Shown here: positions 1 to 9,304 of the stretch, in pieces | How the letters are laid out: each line of letters starts with the position of its first letter | Numbering within the stretch: position 1 is the first letter of the stretch | From: Euryodendron excelsum | Lineage: Eukaryota; Streptophyta; Magnoliopsida; Ericales; Pentaphylacaceae | Assembly (NCBI GenBank): GCA_033060915.1 | Contig: CM065382.1 | Location: 4,964,001-5,028,000, forward strand | DNA: 64,000 nucleotides | Reading direction: 5' to 3' | Program-made: the position numbers and the translations under genes | Notes under the pieces: model-generated | What the model was told of the DNA's origin: nothing | What the model saw: the letters and a program-made list of their open reading frames with translations, nothing else | Databases searched by the model: none

Positions 1-2039
1 GTAACCTAAACATTCATTTGGAGCTCCTTTCACCATGCAAGGAGAACTAATTCATTCGTTGAGCAAAAAACTAATGAACTAATTCATCCTATCCGTAAGA
101 TGAAGTATATATACATATATGTATATGCATATATACTGACCAAGGAACTCTAAGGATGCTGTTATACATGCCATCAAAAGTAAACTAACCCATTTTTACT
201 GTAAAAGTTGCAACATGTGATTTTTTTTATGTTTTTATTTGATAAGCAACAAGAGGATGTTGCCCATCTACAAAAGAAGAATAAGCTATACATGCATGCT
301 CCTCCAAGGCAAGGGCGGAGCCAAGAATTTGTTTCAGGCGGTGTCAAAAACATTTTTTTTGCCTACAAGGTGATTAGGTCTTCAGTCAACTACTCTCTTA
401 AGCTCACGCAGGGCCCACATGGACCGTATAAACTTCATGCATCGCGTAAATTATGGCTACTACAAAGAGGCATGAGAAGATATCGAGCTTGAGAAGTCAT
501 ATTTAGCATGAGAATAAGTCGACAACTGTGCCACCCCTTGTGACTTTAGAGTGCCAAAACTTAAAACAAAAAATTTTCACCTAATGAGCAGTGATACAAT
601 GATTATATTTTAAATATTTTTTGCAAATATTTCTAAATTGAACTAAAAGAAAGTTTTCTACGTGAAAAATAAAATTAAGTTCTATAAAGTCTTAACAAAA
701 TATGGTTTATTCATTGTTTTGATTTATTTATTTTTTGTATATTTAATGGGTAAGCCTACTCGTTGGATGGGTGGACATTAAAAAAGCACAAACTACTGAT
801 TTTTTTGAGTTTTGAATGGTGCCCATTAGAAGCCCATAATCTTTTGAATATAATGGGTTAGGAATTTGGATGTACAAGAAAGAAAAAAAATGAATAAGTC
901 TCATAGTCAAATATATAAAAATCTTAATATTATATTATGTTAGCCCTTAGTTTCAAACTGTGGAGATCCTCATACAATATATTTTTTTCTCAGATTATAT
1001 ATACAAACTACCTAAAGGAAGATTATACAAAAACTAGGATGTGACAATACATGAGAATTTTGCTAAAATACTATGTATATATACAATATATAGGGGTATT
1101 GTACAAAAGGTCGACACCCCCACCAACAAGTGTAGTTCCACCACTACTCCAAGGAATCTACAAAAGTGTCAAATCATCTAAATGAAATTTAACAACAAAT
1201 GAACCTTCATATCTTGTAGTTGCAATATTAATGGAAAAGCAAAATGAAAGTCATATCAGTAAATCCAAGACACCAAACAAAAAATGCATGCTTGTGAAAA
1301 AGGAAATAGCTCCATGTTGACGTTCCTGAAAATTGAACTACCTAATTTTTTACCTATGAATTTTACAAATTGATCATTGCGAGTGGAGCCACTATAGAAA
1401 ATGGCATACACCAACACAGTAATAAATTGCCATTGAATAAACTCTCAATACTGAACGCATCCCATCAATTGCAATGATAGACCTAATTTTCTCTAATGAC
1501 CCTGTTCTTCTTAACAAACATGCACAGTTTGTCAAATAATAGGTAAAACATAAAAGAATGCAAGTAAGCCATTAGTGTTCATGGGACAACAAATGCACCA
1601 ACCAGTTATAACAAGTGCCATGGACTTCATTGAAAGCAAATGCCACTACTTCCCACTACCTGTCAAAGCACCTAGATGTACGTAATTGATTACCTATCCA
1701 ATGTCGAGTTGAAGATGCACCCAACAGACTCGTCAAAAAACAAAAAATAATATGCACCCAATAGAAAGAGGAGATACATTTTGATTTATATACAAACTTC
1801 AGCCAACAAAAGATGCATATCCAAGCTCGGTCCACTGATTCATCCAAATTCACGGCAACTCAACTAAGAATCGTATATACTCAAATGTATACAGAACATA
1901 AAGCAAAATCAACACGAAGTTTGGTGTTCTTCTGCAGTGTTCTCCGCTCGTTGACAGCAAATTTAAGTTCCAAGTTATCAAAATTCTCTATGGGAACTAA
2001 ATATGAAGCTAAACAAGAAATGAACGCAGACGCACATAC
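1..2039. other. AT-rich stretch, no supported exon; possibly RPL14 intron 2
   Basis: Lies downstream of the RPL14 exon 2 donor on the minus strand, so it would be intron 2 if that gene is intact. I searched the minus strand for the next RPL14 exon (the ALVDAPDM region) and did not find a convincing one. A stretch near 1688-1712 reads LLGASSTRHW on the minus strand and is at best a remote, decayed match. Around 310-560 the sequence has the GGGCGGAGCCA wording often seen at the ends of plant transposons. Otherwise nothing. Confidence 0.4.
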
Positions 2040-2267
2040 CCTGTTTTGATCGAGGACGTCGACAATGACGACGAGCTTACCATAGTCCTTCCCGTAGTTG
2101 ACGAGAGCGACCCTCCCGATCTCTACGTATCTTTTGAACGGCTACAAGCAACCAAGAGAAACCAAAATCATACATACATAGATCTAGTGTGTATGGTGTA
2201 TATATATATATATAGAGAGAGAGAGAGGGAGAGAGAGGAGGTTGATGAGAAAACTTGATCTCACCAT
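2040..2267 (-). CDS. RPL14: 60S ribosomal protein L14, first coding exons (partial)
   Basis: Cytosolic ribosomal protein eL14, part of the large subunit. On the minus strand exon 1 holds only the start codon (2267-2265), followed at once by a GTGAG donor. Exon 2 (2141-2040, 34 codons) follows a TTGTAG acceptor and encodes [11 protein letters not shown] then [16 protein letters not shown] and ends in DQNR before GTATGTG. This is the strongly conserved N-terminus of plant L14, including the KOW-like GRVALVNYG start. The remaining roughly 100 residues are not found in 1-2039. Either the gene continues past the left edge through an intron over 2 kb long, or it is truncated. The intact donor, clean codons and a telo-box upstream favour a live gene. 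A microsatellite of TA and GA units sits in intron 1. Confidence 0.85.
2195..2240. repeat. (TA)n(GA)n microsatellite in RPL14 intron 1
   Basis: Alternating TA followed by a run of GA/GGGA units between the start-codon exon and exon 2 of RPL14. Seen directly in the sequence. Confidence 0.8.
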
Positions 2268-2370
2268 TTTCGGCGATCAGAGTGCCCTGGACAGCAAAGA
2301 GCGACTATGAAAGACTGAGGCCGGGACGACGGAGGGATAATTCTAAACTAGGGTCTGCGAGGTGAGGATA

Positions 2371-2379
2371 TTAGGGTTT
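2371..2379 (-). promoter_or_regulatory. telo-box (AAACCCTAA) upstream of RPL14
   Basis: The plus strand reads TTAGGGTTT, giving AAACCCTAA on the coding strand about 105 bases upstream of the ATG. This motif is common in promoters and leaders of plant ribosomal-protein and translation genes. A second weaker AACCCTAG-like match (AGACCCTAG) lies nearby at 2348-2356. Confidence 0.7.
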
Positions 2380-2575
2380 CTCCGTTTTACAATTGTAATC
2401 AGATGTACTCGATACCATGGGAAGTCATAACGCGTCAAGAGGAGGTTGGATTATAACAACATTTTAACACCACTTTTTTATTTTATTTATTTTGTTACTT
2501 ATAAGACCAACAAGATTTTTGTACATTTTGAGAAAATACTTTTTGTTGGGAAAAGAAAAAAAGAAGAAACATTTT

Positions 2576-3169
2576 TAGGGGTCTAGTTGGTGTGCATATG
2601 TCGGATTTGTGCTAAACTCATAATCGACTTAATTTTGATCAGTTTTAAAATTTTAGACTTATAATCAAATCGTTCCTCTTATGGAATCGAACTGAACCAA
2701 CTTGAGTTAGTTCGGGTTGTTTCGATTCGATTCCATGCCTTAGGTAAGTTTGGATCTAGCTCGAGTTGGATCGGATCGGGTCCACTTTTTATGTGAAATA
2801 TAGTTTTTTTTATTTAAAAACAAAAAAAACAGAATAATCTTGTATCTCCAATTTTTTAAAATAATTAAATAATATTATGTAAACACATATTAGTAATAAT
2901 GAAGTACAAAGAACAATAGTTTAAAAACATATATGCAATATATACAAATTTTTATTACATGAATATATTGGGTCCTAGTTTAGTTCTTGAGTTGGATTCG
3001 GTTGGTTTTTTGTTTGGTTCAGGTCTATAAAATGCAAACTCAAAAATTGAACTAAATTTGTCGGTCTGATATTTTTTAGACGTAGAACCCAACCAAACCT
3101 TTGATAGGCACGAACCAAACCAACCCATTGAGGCCAAGTTCGGTTTTTCGGCTCCTTTGAGCACCCTTA
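2576..3169. mobile_element. degraded hAT-type non-autonomous element relic
   Basis: The start has TAGGGG and TGTGCATATG. The body carries the Pro/Asn-coding 'aaccgaacc/ttcggttcgg' subterminal repeats that mark the better preserved elements at 33499 and 52697, and the end reads GAGCACCCTTA. No matching 8 bp target duplication could be found, so the borders are approximate. Confidence 0.5.
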
Positions 3170-3239
3170 GTCTAAACCCTTCTCAAATGATCTTCTTTGT
3201 TTTTTTTTTTAATACCGTTAAATGGATATGCATATAGTC

Positions 3240-3330
3240 TAAGGGCTCGAAGCGAAGAGTAAGTTTAGTGGATGAAGTGGTTGTAGAGACTTAAACCTAA
3301 GTATTGAGTGAGAAACAAATGATCTTCTTT
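3240..3330. repeat. possible SINE remnant
   Basis: This stretch aligns loosely with the better SINE-like sequence at 31850-31925, sharing the order 'agagact..aaccta..attga.tgagaaa'. Too decayed to place ends. Confidence 0.25.
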
Positions 3331-4416
3331 ATCAGAATTCTAATGAAACCAAACTTGATAATTTTAATCTTATGCCATCTATCTAGAAACTTGTCAACAT
3401 GACAATTTGTTTACCAATTCACATGCATAATTTTAAATGTACTAAAAATAACTGAGTTATAGTTCTATGTTTAAAAAGAGTTTTTGAAAGATAAATGGTG
3501 ATTAGTTTATATTAATACATAAAGGGAAAACACTAATTCAGTGTTTCTCTTCTTCTTTCTTTTTTTAAATCATTGTCAACAATTCTCCTTATTAATGCTG
3601 TAAAGCACAAGAATGGAAGATCAAATGTTAATGCAGTAGAGCACAAGAATGGAAGGGACATGTTCACTCCTGTTTTAGAAGGAATGAAACATGTAAAGTC
3701 TGAAGAAGAAGAAATGCTTACTAAGCCTTTCTTGGATGTCTGCAAACAAATATTACCAGTTATAGGTATGATATATTAACTTCTAGCTGGAGAATGGCCT
3801 AACTTAATGAATCCCATCTTCGATTTATAAGTTAAAAGTTTTACATTGGTCCATGATGGAGAGATAATAATCAAGGGTTGTTTTTGTTTTCGTTTTTGGT
3901 GTTTCTGCTAAGAATTTGTGCGGGATATTTATAATTTATGTATGCTTATAATGTATATGTTACATGTCGGTAGATTTTATATCTTTTGATAAAGCTATTA
4001 TTTCAAAAGTTTTTTTTCTTGTTGCATCCTTTTGACATATTTTGGCGACTTTGATTTATTATTTTTTTTTTTTTTTTTTTGCATTGGAAATATGCATTCA
4101 CGTTTTCTTTTCCCTTTTTTATTTTCCTCATTGCAGCTTTCTTGACATTTTTTGAATCAATTTTGTTGTTCGTTGCTTATCAAAAAATAATAACAATAAT
4201 TTTGTTATTCTTTAATGTCTCTGTTGTTGGAGATGTATGCTAGTGGTTCTTTTTCTTTTCTTTTCTTTTTTTTTTTGGTTTTCAGTTTGTGCAATAGGAT
4301 TCTCTGTCAAGGATTTGGTAGTAATTTATTTTTATTATATATATATGAAGAAATGGCATGGCTGGCTAGCCAGTTCAAGTTTTATGGTAAACACCTGCAA
4401 TAGAATTTAATATCTA

Positions 4417-4571
4417 CCAACGGAGGTTAGCTTGAGTGGAAGAGGCTCTGGTTGCTTAAGCAAGAAGTCTCGGTTTCAAATCCTTGTGAATGTAGCAAAC
4501 TTAAGAATTTAATATCTACTGATATTTAGGGATACCTTGGGATCTGGAAAAAAAAAAAAAAAAAAAAAAAG
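4417..4571 (+). mobile_element. tRNA-derived SINE with poly(A) tail
   Basis: Contains an A-box-like TAGCTTGAGTGG and a B-box-like GGTTTCAAATCC about 45 bases apart, as in tRNA-derived SINEs, and ends in a run of about 24 A. The 13 bp sequence AATTTAATATCTA flanks it at 4404-4416 and 4573-4585 as a target-site duplication. A third copy of the same 13-mer lies inside at 4506-4518, which may mean that the SINE body ends near 4505 or that the target was duplicated twice. Confidence 0.7.
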
Positions 4572-5507
4572 AAATTTAATATCTAATGATATTTAGAGAA
4601 TATTTTATAGTTGTTTATGTTGGAAAACTTGATATTGCATAGTTTGGACCCTTACTTAACAGCTTAAGTTATTAGTTCAACTAGTGTCGTAATATGGTAT
4701 CAAATTTTTGACTGGTGAAAGGTTTTGAGTTCAAGCCTTTCTGTATGCATTTATTCTCCGATTGCGTTATGGTTCTTTCTGTATATTGTATCTTCACGTA
4801 CAAGACGGGATTACACGTGAGAGAGGATGTTAGAAAGCTTGCTATTGCATAGTTTGGGCTCTTATTAACAACTTAAATTTTTAGATCAAGCTATGACTTA
4901 ATAGTATACAGCGCTGCTTTTTTAGTCCTAATGAACTCAGTATGCTTTTTTAGTCCTAATGAACTCAGTATACGTTATACAGCTCTGTCGTATTGTCATC
5001 TCCAAATCTATAGTATTTTGAGAGCTATTTCTTTTTAGCCTCATACTAGAACCATGGTTTCACACTTAGCCTAATTAGCGTATGCCCAAGTTTTTATGCG
5101 AAATTAAATGCAAGCTTGGTGTCAGTTGAATATTTCAATGATGAATCATGGAATAATATGGTGTTGGCAAACAGATATTCGAACCTTGTTGCTGTGCTCC
5201 TGAGAAAACAGGTAGGGCTTCGAGTATGTCATACTGCAAATTCTGAAGAAATTTGCTGACATATTTTTTCTTACATTTTGTTGACATTAAAAGAAAAAAA
5301 GAGAAGATGCAACGCTTACCAGGTTGGTTTGGAGAATCAACTGTATTACAAAAATACCAACAAAAAGAAAGAAAAGAAAAGAAAAGAAAAGAAAAGAAAA
5401 CAAGGGATATATTTCTTGTCTTCTAACAAATTTACTGTCCATAAATTGTAAATTCTTGAGCCATATTTTTTCTTTTTCCTTCTTATTTATCCTCCCCAAT
5501 TCACAAC

Positions 5508-7290
5508 TGATGAGGGTCCAATTAAGAACATAAGGGAAATGAATAGGTGTAGTCGTTGGAACTGCTTCATCAGGGGTCTTAAAGAGGAAATTAGAGCAGA
5601 GGTTCATGGATTTAAACCTAAGACAATGACTCAAGCCACTGGATTGGCCATGTTAAAAGAAGAAACAATTGAAGCAAAGGCCAACATAAAAAATCCAATT
5701 CCAGCAAATTATCCGAAGGTAACAGCTGCAACTACTCTTTCTTCTCAATTTATTAACGAGTTTTCAACTATAACTATCAAGAAACTAACAAAAAATGAGA
5801 TGGAAGAAGAAATGGAAGGTGGTGATGATGTTTGTTGTGGGCTTAGAGAGAACTTTAAGAACATGAGCAAGCATCAGGTTATCTCAGGCAAATATTTCGA
5901 TGGATTAATGGAGAAATCAGAAATTTTGAGGTTCCAATTGTCAATAATGCACATCAAGATACCCTGCTCTATTTGGACAGAGTGTCGAGAATTTCAATTA
6001 GAGGAAGTCCAAGGATTGCCGGTGGGGCAAAATGATAGTTCCATGGGCAATGGCAAAATGATCAATCAAGTCTATGTTGATGAAGAGGAATATTATTCAG
6101 ACGCAGGGGCTGTTATCCTTGAAAAAGCGAAGGACTCTTGGGGGGTCTCTGTGGGAGGAGTAGTATCTCAGAAGCTTCAATTAGGCAGCATAGGATCTCC
6201 CTTTACTAGTACTTCTTTAGGGCTCGTTGCAGCCTCTGGAGCTCTTCTGTCACAAACTTCTACAATAATTCAAAAGAAAACTCAAACCAAAATTCATTAT
6301 GAGTTGATTGCTGGAAATTCTGAAGATGCCATGGGTGAAGATGAAGACGAACCTCTGTATTTACTCTTGTCGAGTAACAATCCAAAAAATCTTGAAAGTG
6401 CATGGCTTTTATCTGATCATATTTTGGATAGAATCAGCCTAGAGGAGAAATTGGAACCTGGGCACATATCTTCTATTAGAATGAATACTTTACGGGGGTT
6501 GGCAGAAATGTTCTTGAAGACCTCTGAAGAATATATGCTTCGGCTTGTTGACTGCTGCAAATTTTCAGGACTCCCAAAGAAGTCATTCCTCTTAGTTTTG
6601 TTGTAGTCATTCATGATGCCTAAGATTGATGCTGTTGAGAGTGTAAGAAAACAACTCCAAAGGTACCACAAAGTATACCACAGGTGGAGATGGCGCATTA
6701 GGAAAGTCTACCCACAGGGAAGTCTTGAGTTTGAGCCTTGAGGACAAGGCTGATCTCGGGGGGGTTGGAATGATATGAACTTAGATGAGAGGGAATAAGC
6801 AGAAAGTAGAGCTGAAGTTGTGAAATAGGAAACAGCCTGAGCTGAGAATGAGCTAAGGATATGAGCTCTGTTATGCTCTACTGTATGTTCCACAAAAGTG
6901 CTTCTTGAATTTGAAATGGGAAATGAGTTAAATTGGTGCTGAAGAGTTGCTGCAACTGGAAATAAGTTCAAACCTTGGGGTCTGAAAATGTAAATAAGTT
7001 CAATCCTTGAGGTCAAGGCTTCTTCTAAGGGGAGTGGAATGATGAGGGTCCAATTAAGAAAATAAGGTAAATGAATAGGTGTAGTTGGTGGAGGTAGGTA
7101 CTTAGTTGTTGGGTTTGTTACACCAGAGATGGAATCAAATGAAGAGAGAGAAAACTGATGGTGTAACACTGTGAAGAGTATAAAAGTAGAAGGATAGGTA
7201 GAGAAAAAGTTGTTGAATGATAGTAGGTCTTTGAGTACCTTGAGTACTTAGTATCTTCTTCCTTGTTCTTGAATACAATCATTACCAGAA
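5508..7290 (+). mobile_element. decayed Ty3/gypsy-type LTR retroelement without pol
   Basis: The sequence TGATGAGGGTCCAATTAAGA occurs at 5508 and at 7040 and marks two LTR starts. The first copy runs only about 54 bases before it joins gag coding sequence. The second is a fuller 3' LTR with a TATAAAAG at about 7178 and an end near ACAATCA (7281). A purine-rich tract stands before the LTR at 7040 (AAGGGGAGTGGAA). Another such junction (CTTGAGGACAAGG then GGGGGGGTTGGAA) sits near 6738-6770, so two element ends are stacked. No protease, reverse transcriptase or integrase motif is visible. The element lies inside the GLTP pseudogene. Confidence 0.6.
5539..6606 (+). CDS. gag-derived chimeric ORF of 355 codons (retroelement remnant)
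   Basis: The first third resembles the C-terminal part of Ty3/gypsy gag: FIRGLKEEIRAEVHGF, then MTQATGLAMLKEE, then a basic/proline linker and KKLTKNEMEEEMEGG where gag normally reads KLTxxEMxxRREKGLCYNC. The CCHC zinc knuckle expected right after this is absent; only a VCCG remains. From about residue 110 onward I recognise no family. That part is acidic in places (DEEEYY, EDEDEP) and includes a small glycine/serine-rich stretch (GSPFTSTSLGLVAASG). The frame stays open for 355 codons in AT-rich DNA, which is notable for a dead element. There is no good evidence for translation; the start Met is the first in frame after the LTR-like sequence. Confidence 0.45.
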   Translation: MNRCSRWNCFIRGLKEEIRAEVHGFKPKTMTQATGLAMLKEETIEAKANIKNPIPANYPKVTAATTLSSQFINEFSTITIKKLTKNEMEEEMEGGDDVCCGLRENFKNMSKHQVISGKYFDGLMEKSEILRFQLSIMHIKIPCSIWTECREFQLEEVQGLPVGQNDSSMGNGKMINQVYVDEEEYYSDAGAVILEKAKDSWGVSVGGVVSQKLQLGSIGSPFTSTSLGLVAASGALLSQTSTIIQKKTQTKIHYELIAGNSEDAMGEDEDEPLYLLLSSNNPKNLESAWLLSDHILDRISLEEKLEPGHISSIRMNTLRGLAEMFLKTSEEYMLRLVDCCKFSGLPKKSFLLVLL

Positions 7291-7358
7291 ACAGAGCACA
7301 AATGAAGCTCTGGTAATGATTGTATTCTTGCCAGAGCTTCATTTGTGCTCTGTTTCTG
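7271..7358. repeat. two interlocked perfect inverted repeats
   Basis: Nineteen bases at 7271-7289 are the exact reverse complement of 7309-7327. Twenty-eight bases at 7286-7313 are the exact reverse complement of 7331-7358. The arms overlap, giving an A-B-A'-B' order. This sits at the 3' LTR/GLTP junction, so it probably records a rearrangement at insertion rather than a regulatory hairpin. Confidence 0.8.
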
Positions 7359-7689
7359 TTATTTCTTGTCTTCTTCTTCTTCAGTCTTCATCATCAACAA
7401 TTGATGATAATCCAAAATCAGAATTACAGCTTGCCACGAAGCTTGCTCCTGATAGGAAGAGATTCATGGATGTCATTGGGGGCACTGGTGATCTTCATCT
7501 TGATATTGAAAAGTTTTGCACAACCTTCTCTCCGCTTCTTGAAGAGAACCATAAGTTATTGGTAAGATCTCTTAAATAAGTGGTTTTATAAGAATGCTTG
7601 AGTTGGATAATAATTTAAAAATATGGTTTTGTTCTGCAGGCTAGTGTTGGAATGGACGATCTGAAACTGAAGGCTTCATGATGTGACAC

Positions 7690-9304
7690 TGAAGATTTAA
7701 ATTAGTTTGGTCTCTCTTTTTTTAAAAAAAAAAAAACCTCGTTAGACTTGTTAAAATACGACTGATATATATTATGAGCAATAATAAAATCATCTTATGC
7801 TTTGTGGCTGATTGTCTTAATTACAGAAATTGGTATTTTTCTTTTTATTTATTTTTTTGGTGATATGTTTTAATCAAATAGAATACTTGATAATGTGGCC
7901 TCACTTGGTTTAGGATGGGAAAATTGAAAGCCAGGGTCTGAAAATAATTATTCAGTGTTCCCTTGTTCCACCTCTCACACTGTGGTGACTCTCCCCTGCA
8001 ACATGGGTCAAACGTTAAGAAAAATATGAATAGCAGCGGTTTGTGCGTAGGCCATAAATTCTGAATAAATGCCACTGCAGGTCTTGGGAGGGCCATCCCA
8101 ACATTTTTCGTATTTCGAATGCCTGCCCAAATTGTTAGGGAATAATATTACTGCTGTGTCAAGATTTGGATCCAGGCAGATGGCCTGTTTTTGACTCAGA
8201 CCATAAAAGGAAATACTTTTGACCCGATCAGATAGAGGGTTAGTTGAGGACCACGTCAGCCCTCAAGAGTTGAGGTGCATGTAAGTTAATTAGGATATCC
8301 TGTCCGAACCAAAAAAAAAAAAAAACTCAAATACTTCAAGCTACCTTGTTTATGTTAAATGACCAATGATGATGTGGAACCGGCAAAACATTGATTGGCT
8401 TAACCTGGATTTAGGTTGGCAGCCTTTCTATTCAACAGTTTATTTTGACAAATGTATAATAAAAGAAGGGTAATGCAGTAATGTTATACAAACAAAAATT
8501 TTATCAGAATGATGTAGTTATATATAAGTCATTCACTTTAAAATAAAACATACTTTATAATGACTCTTAATTACAATAATATTACTATCATATCATTTTT
8601 GGTAGAGTTTTCAGTATATATTTTCTAGAAGAATAACATTTTTTTATAAAAAAAAGTCTAACATTTGAGCAACTGGCCTATAGGTTAATTAAGCCGGGGG
8701 CTTGCTAGCTTTTGCCCGGTGGCAGGTCATCCGCCTTCCGAATAAAGCATTCTTCATCATCAAATCACTCGTTAAAATGATCCTATTATTAGCATATTTG
8801 TATAAATAAATGTCTAATATTTTTTTTTATAGTTCTCTCTCACCTAAAATTTCGATCAGCGTCTGGTTTTTATTGAGGGGCAGTTAACAACAAACCATGC
8901 ATTGCCATAAAAAAATCAACTAATTACATCATTAATTCTTCCTTTTGTTTCCCACCATTAACATCTTGGTACAATAGAATTAGCCAAACTCACTAAACAG
9001 GTTTCCATATATCATTTTCCCATCTCTCTCCTCGAATTTTCTTTTTCACCTTCAAATCCAGAGAGGAATTCAGTCCGGTTGCTCGCGCAATTCTATTCAG
9101 ACTTTGATGTTGCGTGGGCTACTGAATTCATGGCATTGCATTGAATTCTTTTCCTCTAAAGGTTGTTTCAGTTTTTTCTTGCATGTTTCCTAGCTACGAC
9201 GTGGAATACTCTCACATTCTCGCGTAGCTAATTTTCTTTTTCGTTTGTTTCAGATCTGAAGGTCAAATTATCGATTCCAAGAGAAATTTTTAGGTTAGAG
9301 AAGA
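7690..9304. other. intergenic spacer and RIC leader
   Basis: No coding sequence or clear transposon seen. The last 250 bases probably hold the RIC 5' leader: a TTTGTTTCAG acceptor-like site at about 9244-9253 could end a leader intron just before the ATG. Confidence 0.4.

Larger units (their letters stand above)
3660..7681 (+). pseudogene. GLTP1-like glycolipid transfer protein pseudogene, split by transposons
   Basis: Plant GLTP1 moves glycosphingolipids between membranes. Four pieces survive. Exon 1, 3660-3765, encodes MFTPVLEGMKHVKSEE to KQILPVI and ends in a GTATG donor. A piece at 4350-4386 encodes KKWHGWLASSSFM before GTAAAC, but has no acceptor in front. Exon 7430-7561 (44 codons) encodes LATKLAPDRKRFMDVI to EENHKLL, and the last exon 7640-7681 encodes ASVGMDDLKLKAS and a stop. 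The two junctions that can be tested keep phase. The middle of the protein, including the conserved GNI and LLWLxRA regions of the glycolipid site, is missing. A one-base deletion relative to the expected ATGGAAGGGACAGTGTTC destroys the usual start, leaving only the internal Met. A SINE (4417) and a gypsy element (5508-7290) lie inside. Very unlikely to make a working protein. Confidence 0.8.

Noticed and set aside
1656..1853. Minus-strand LLGASSTRHWIGNQ as a decayed RPL14 exon 3
   Set aside because: Match to ALVDAPDM is remote, and none of the later RPL14 sequence follows.
6708..7169. 153-codon minus-strand frame
   Set aside because: Antisense to the LTR and internal end of the gypsy element; low-complexity, no family.
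7316..7579. Plus-strand frame starting MIVFLPELHLC, possibly a secreted protein
   Set aside because: Its start lies in the inverted-repeat junction; only the part after 7430 is real coding sequence, namely a GLTP exon.
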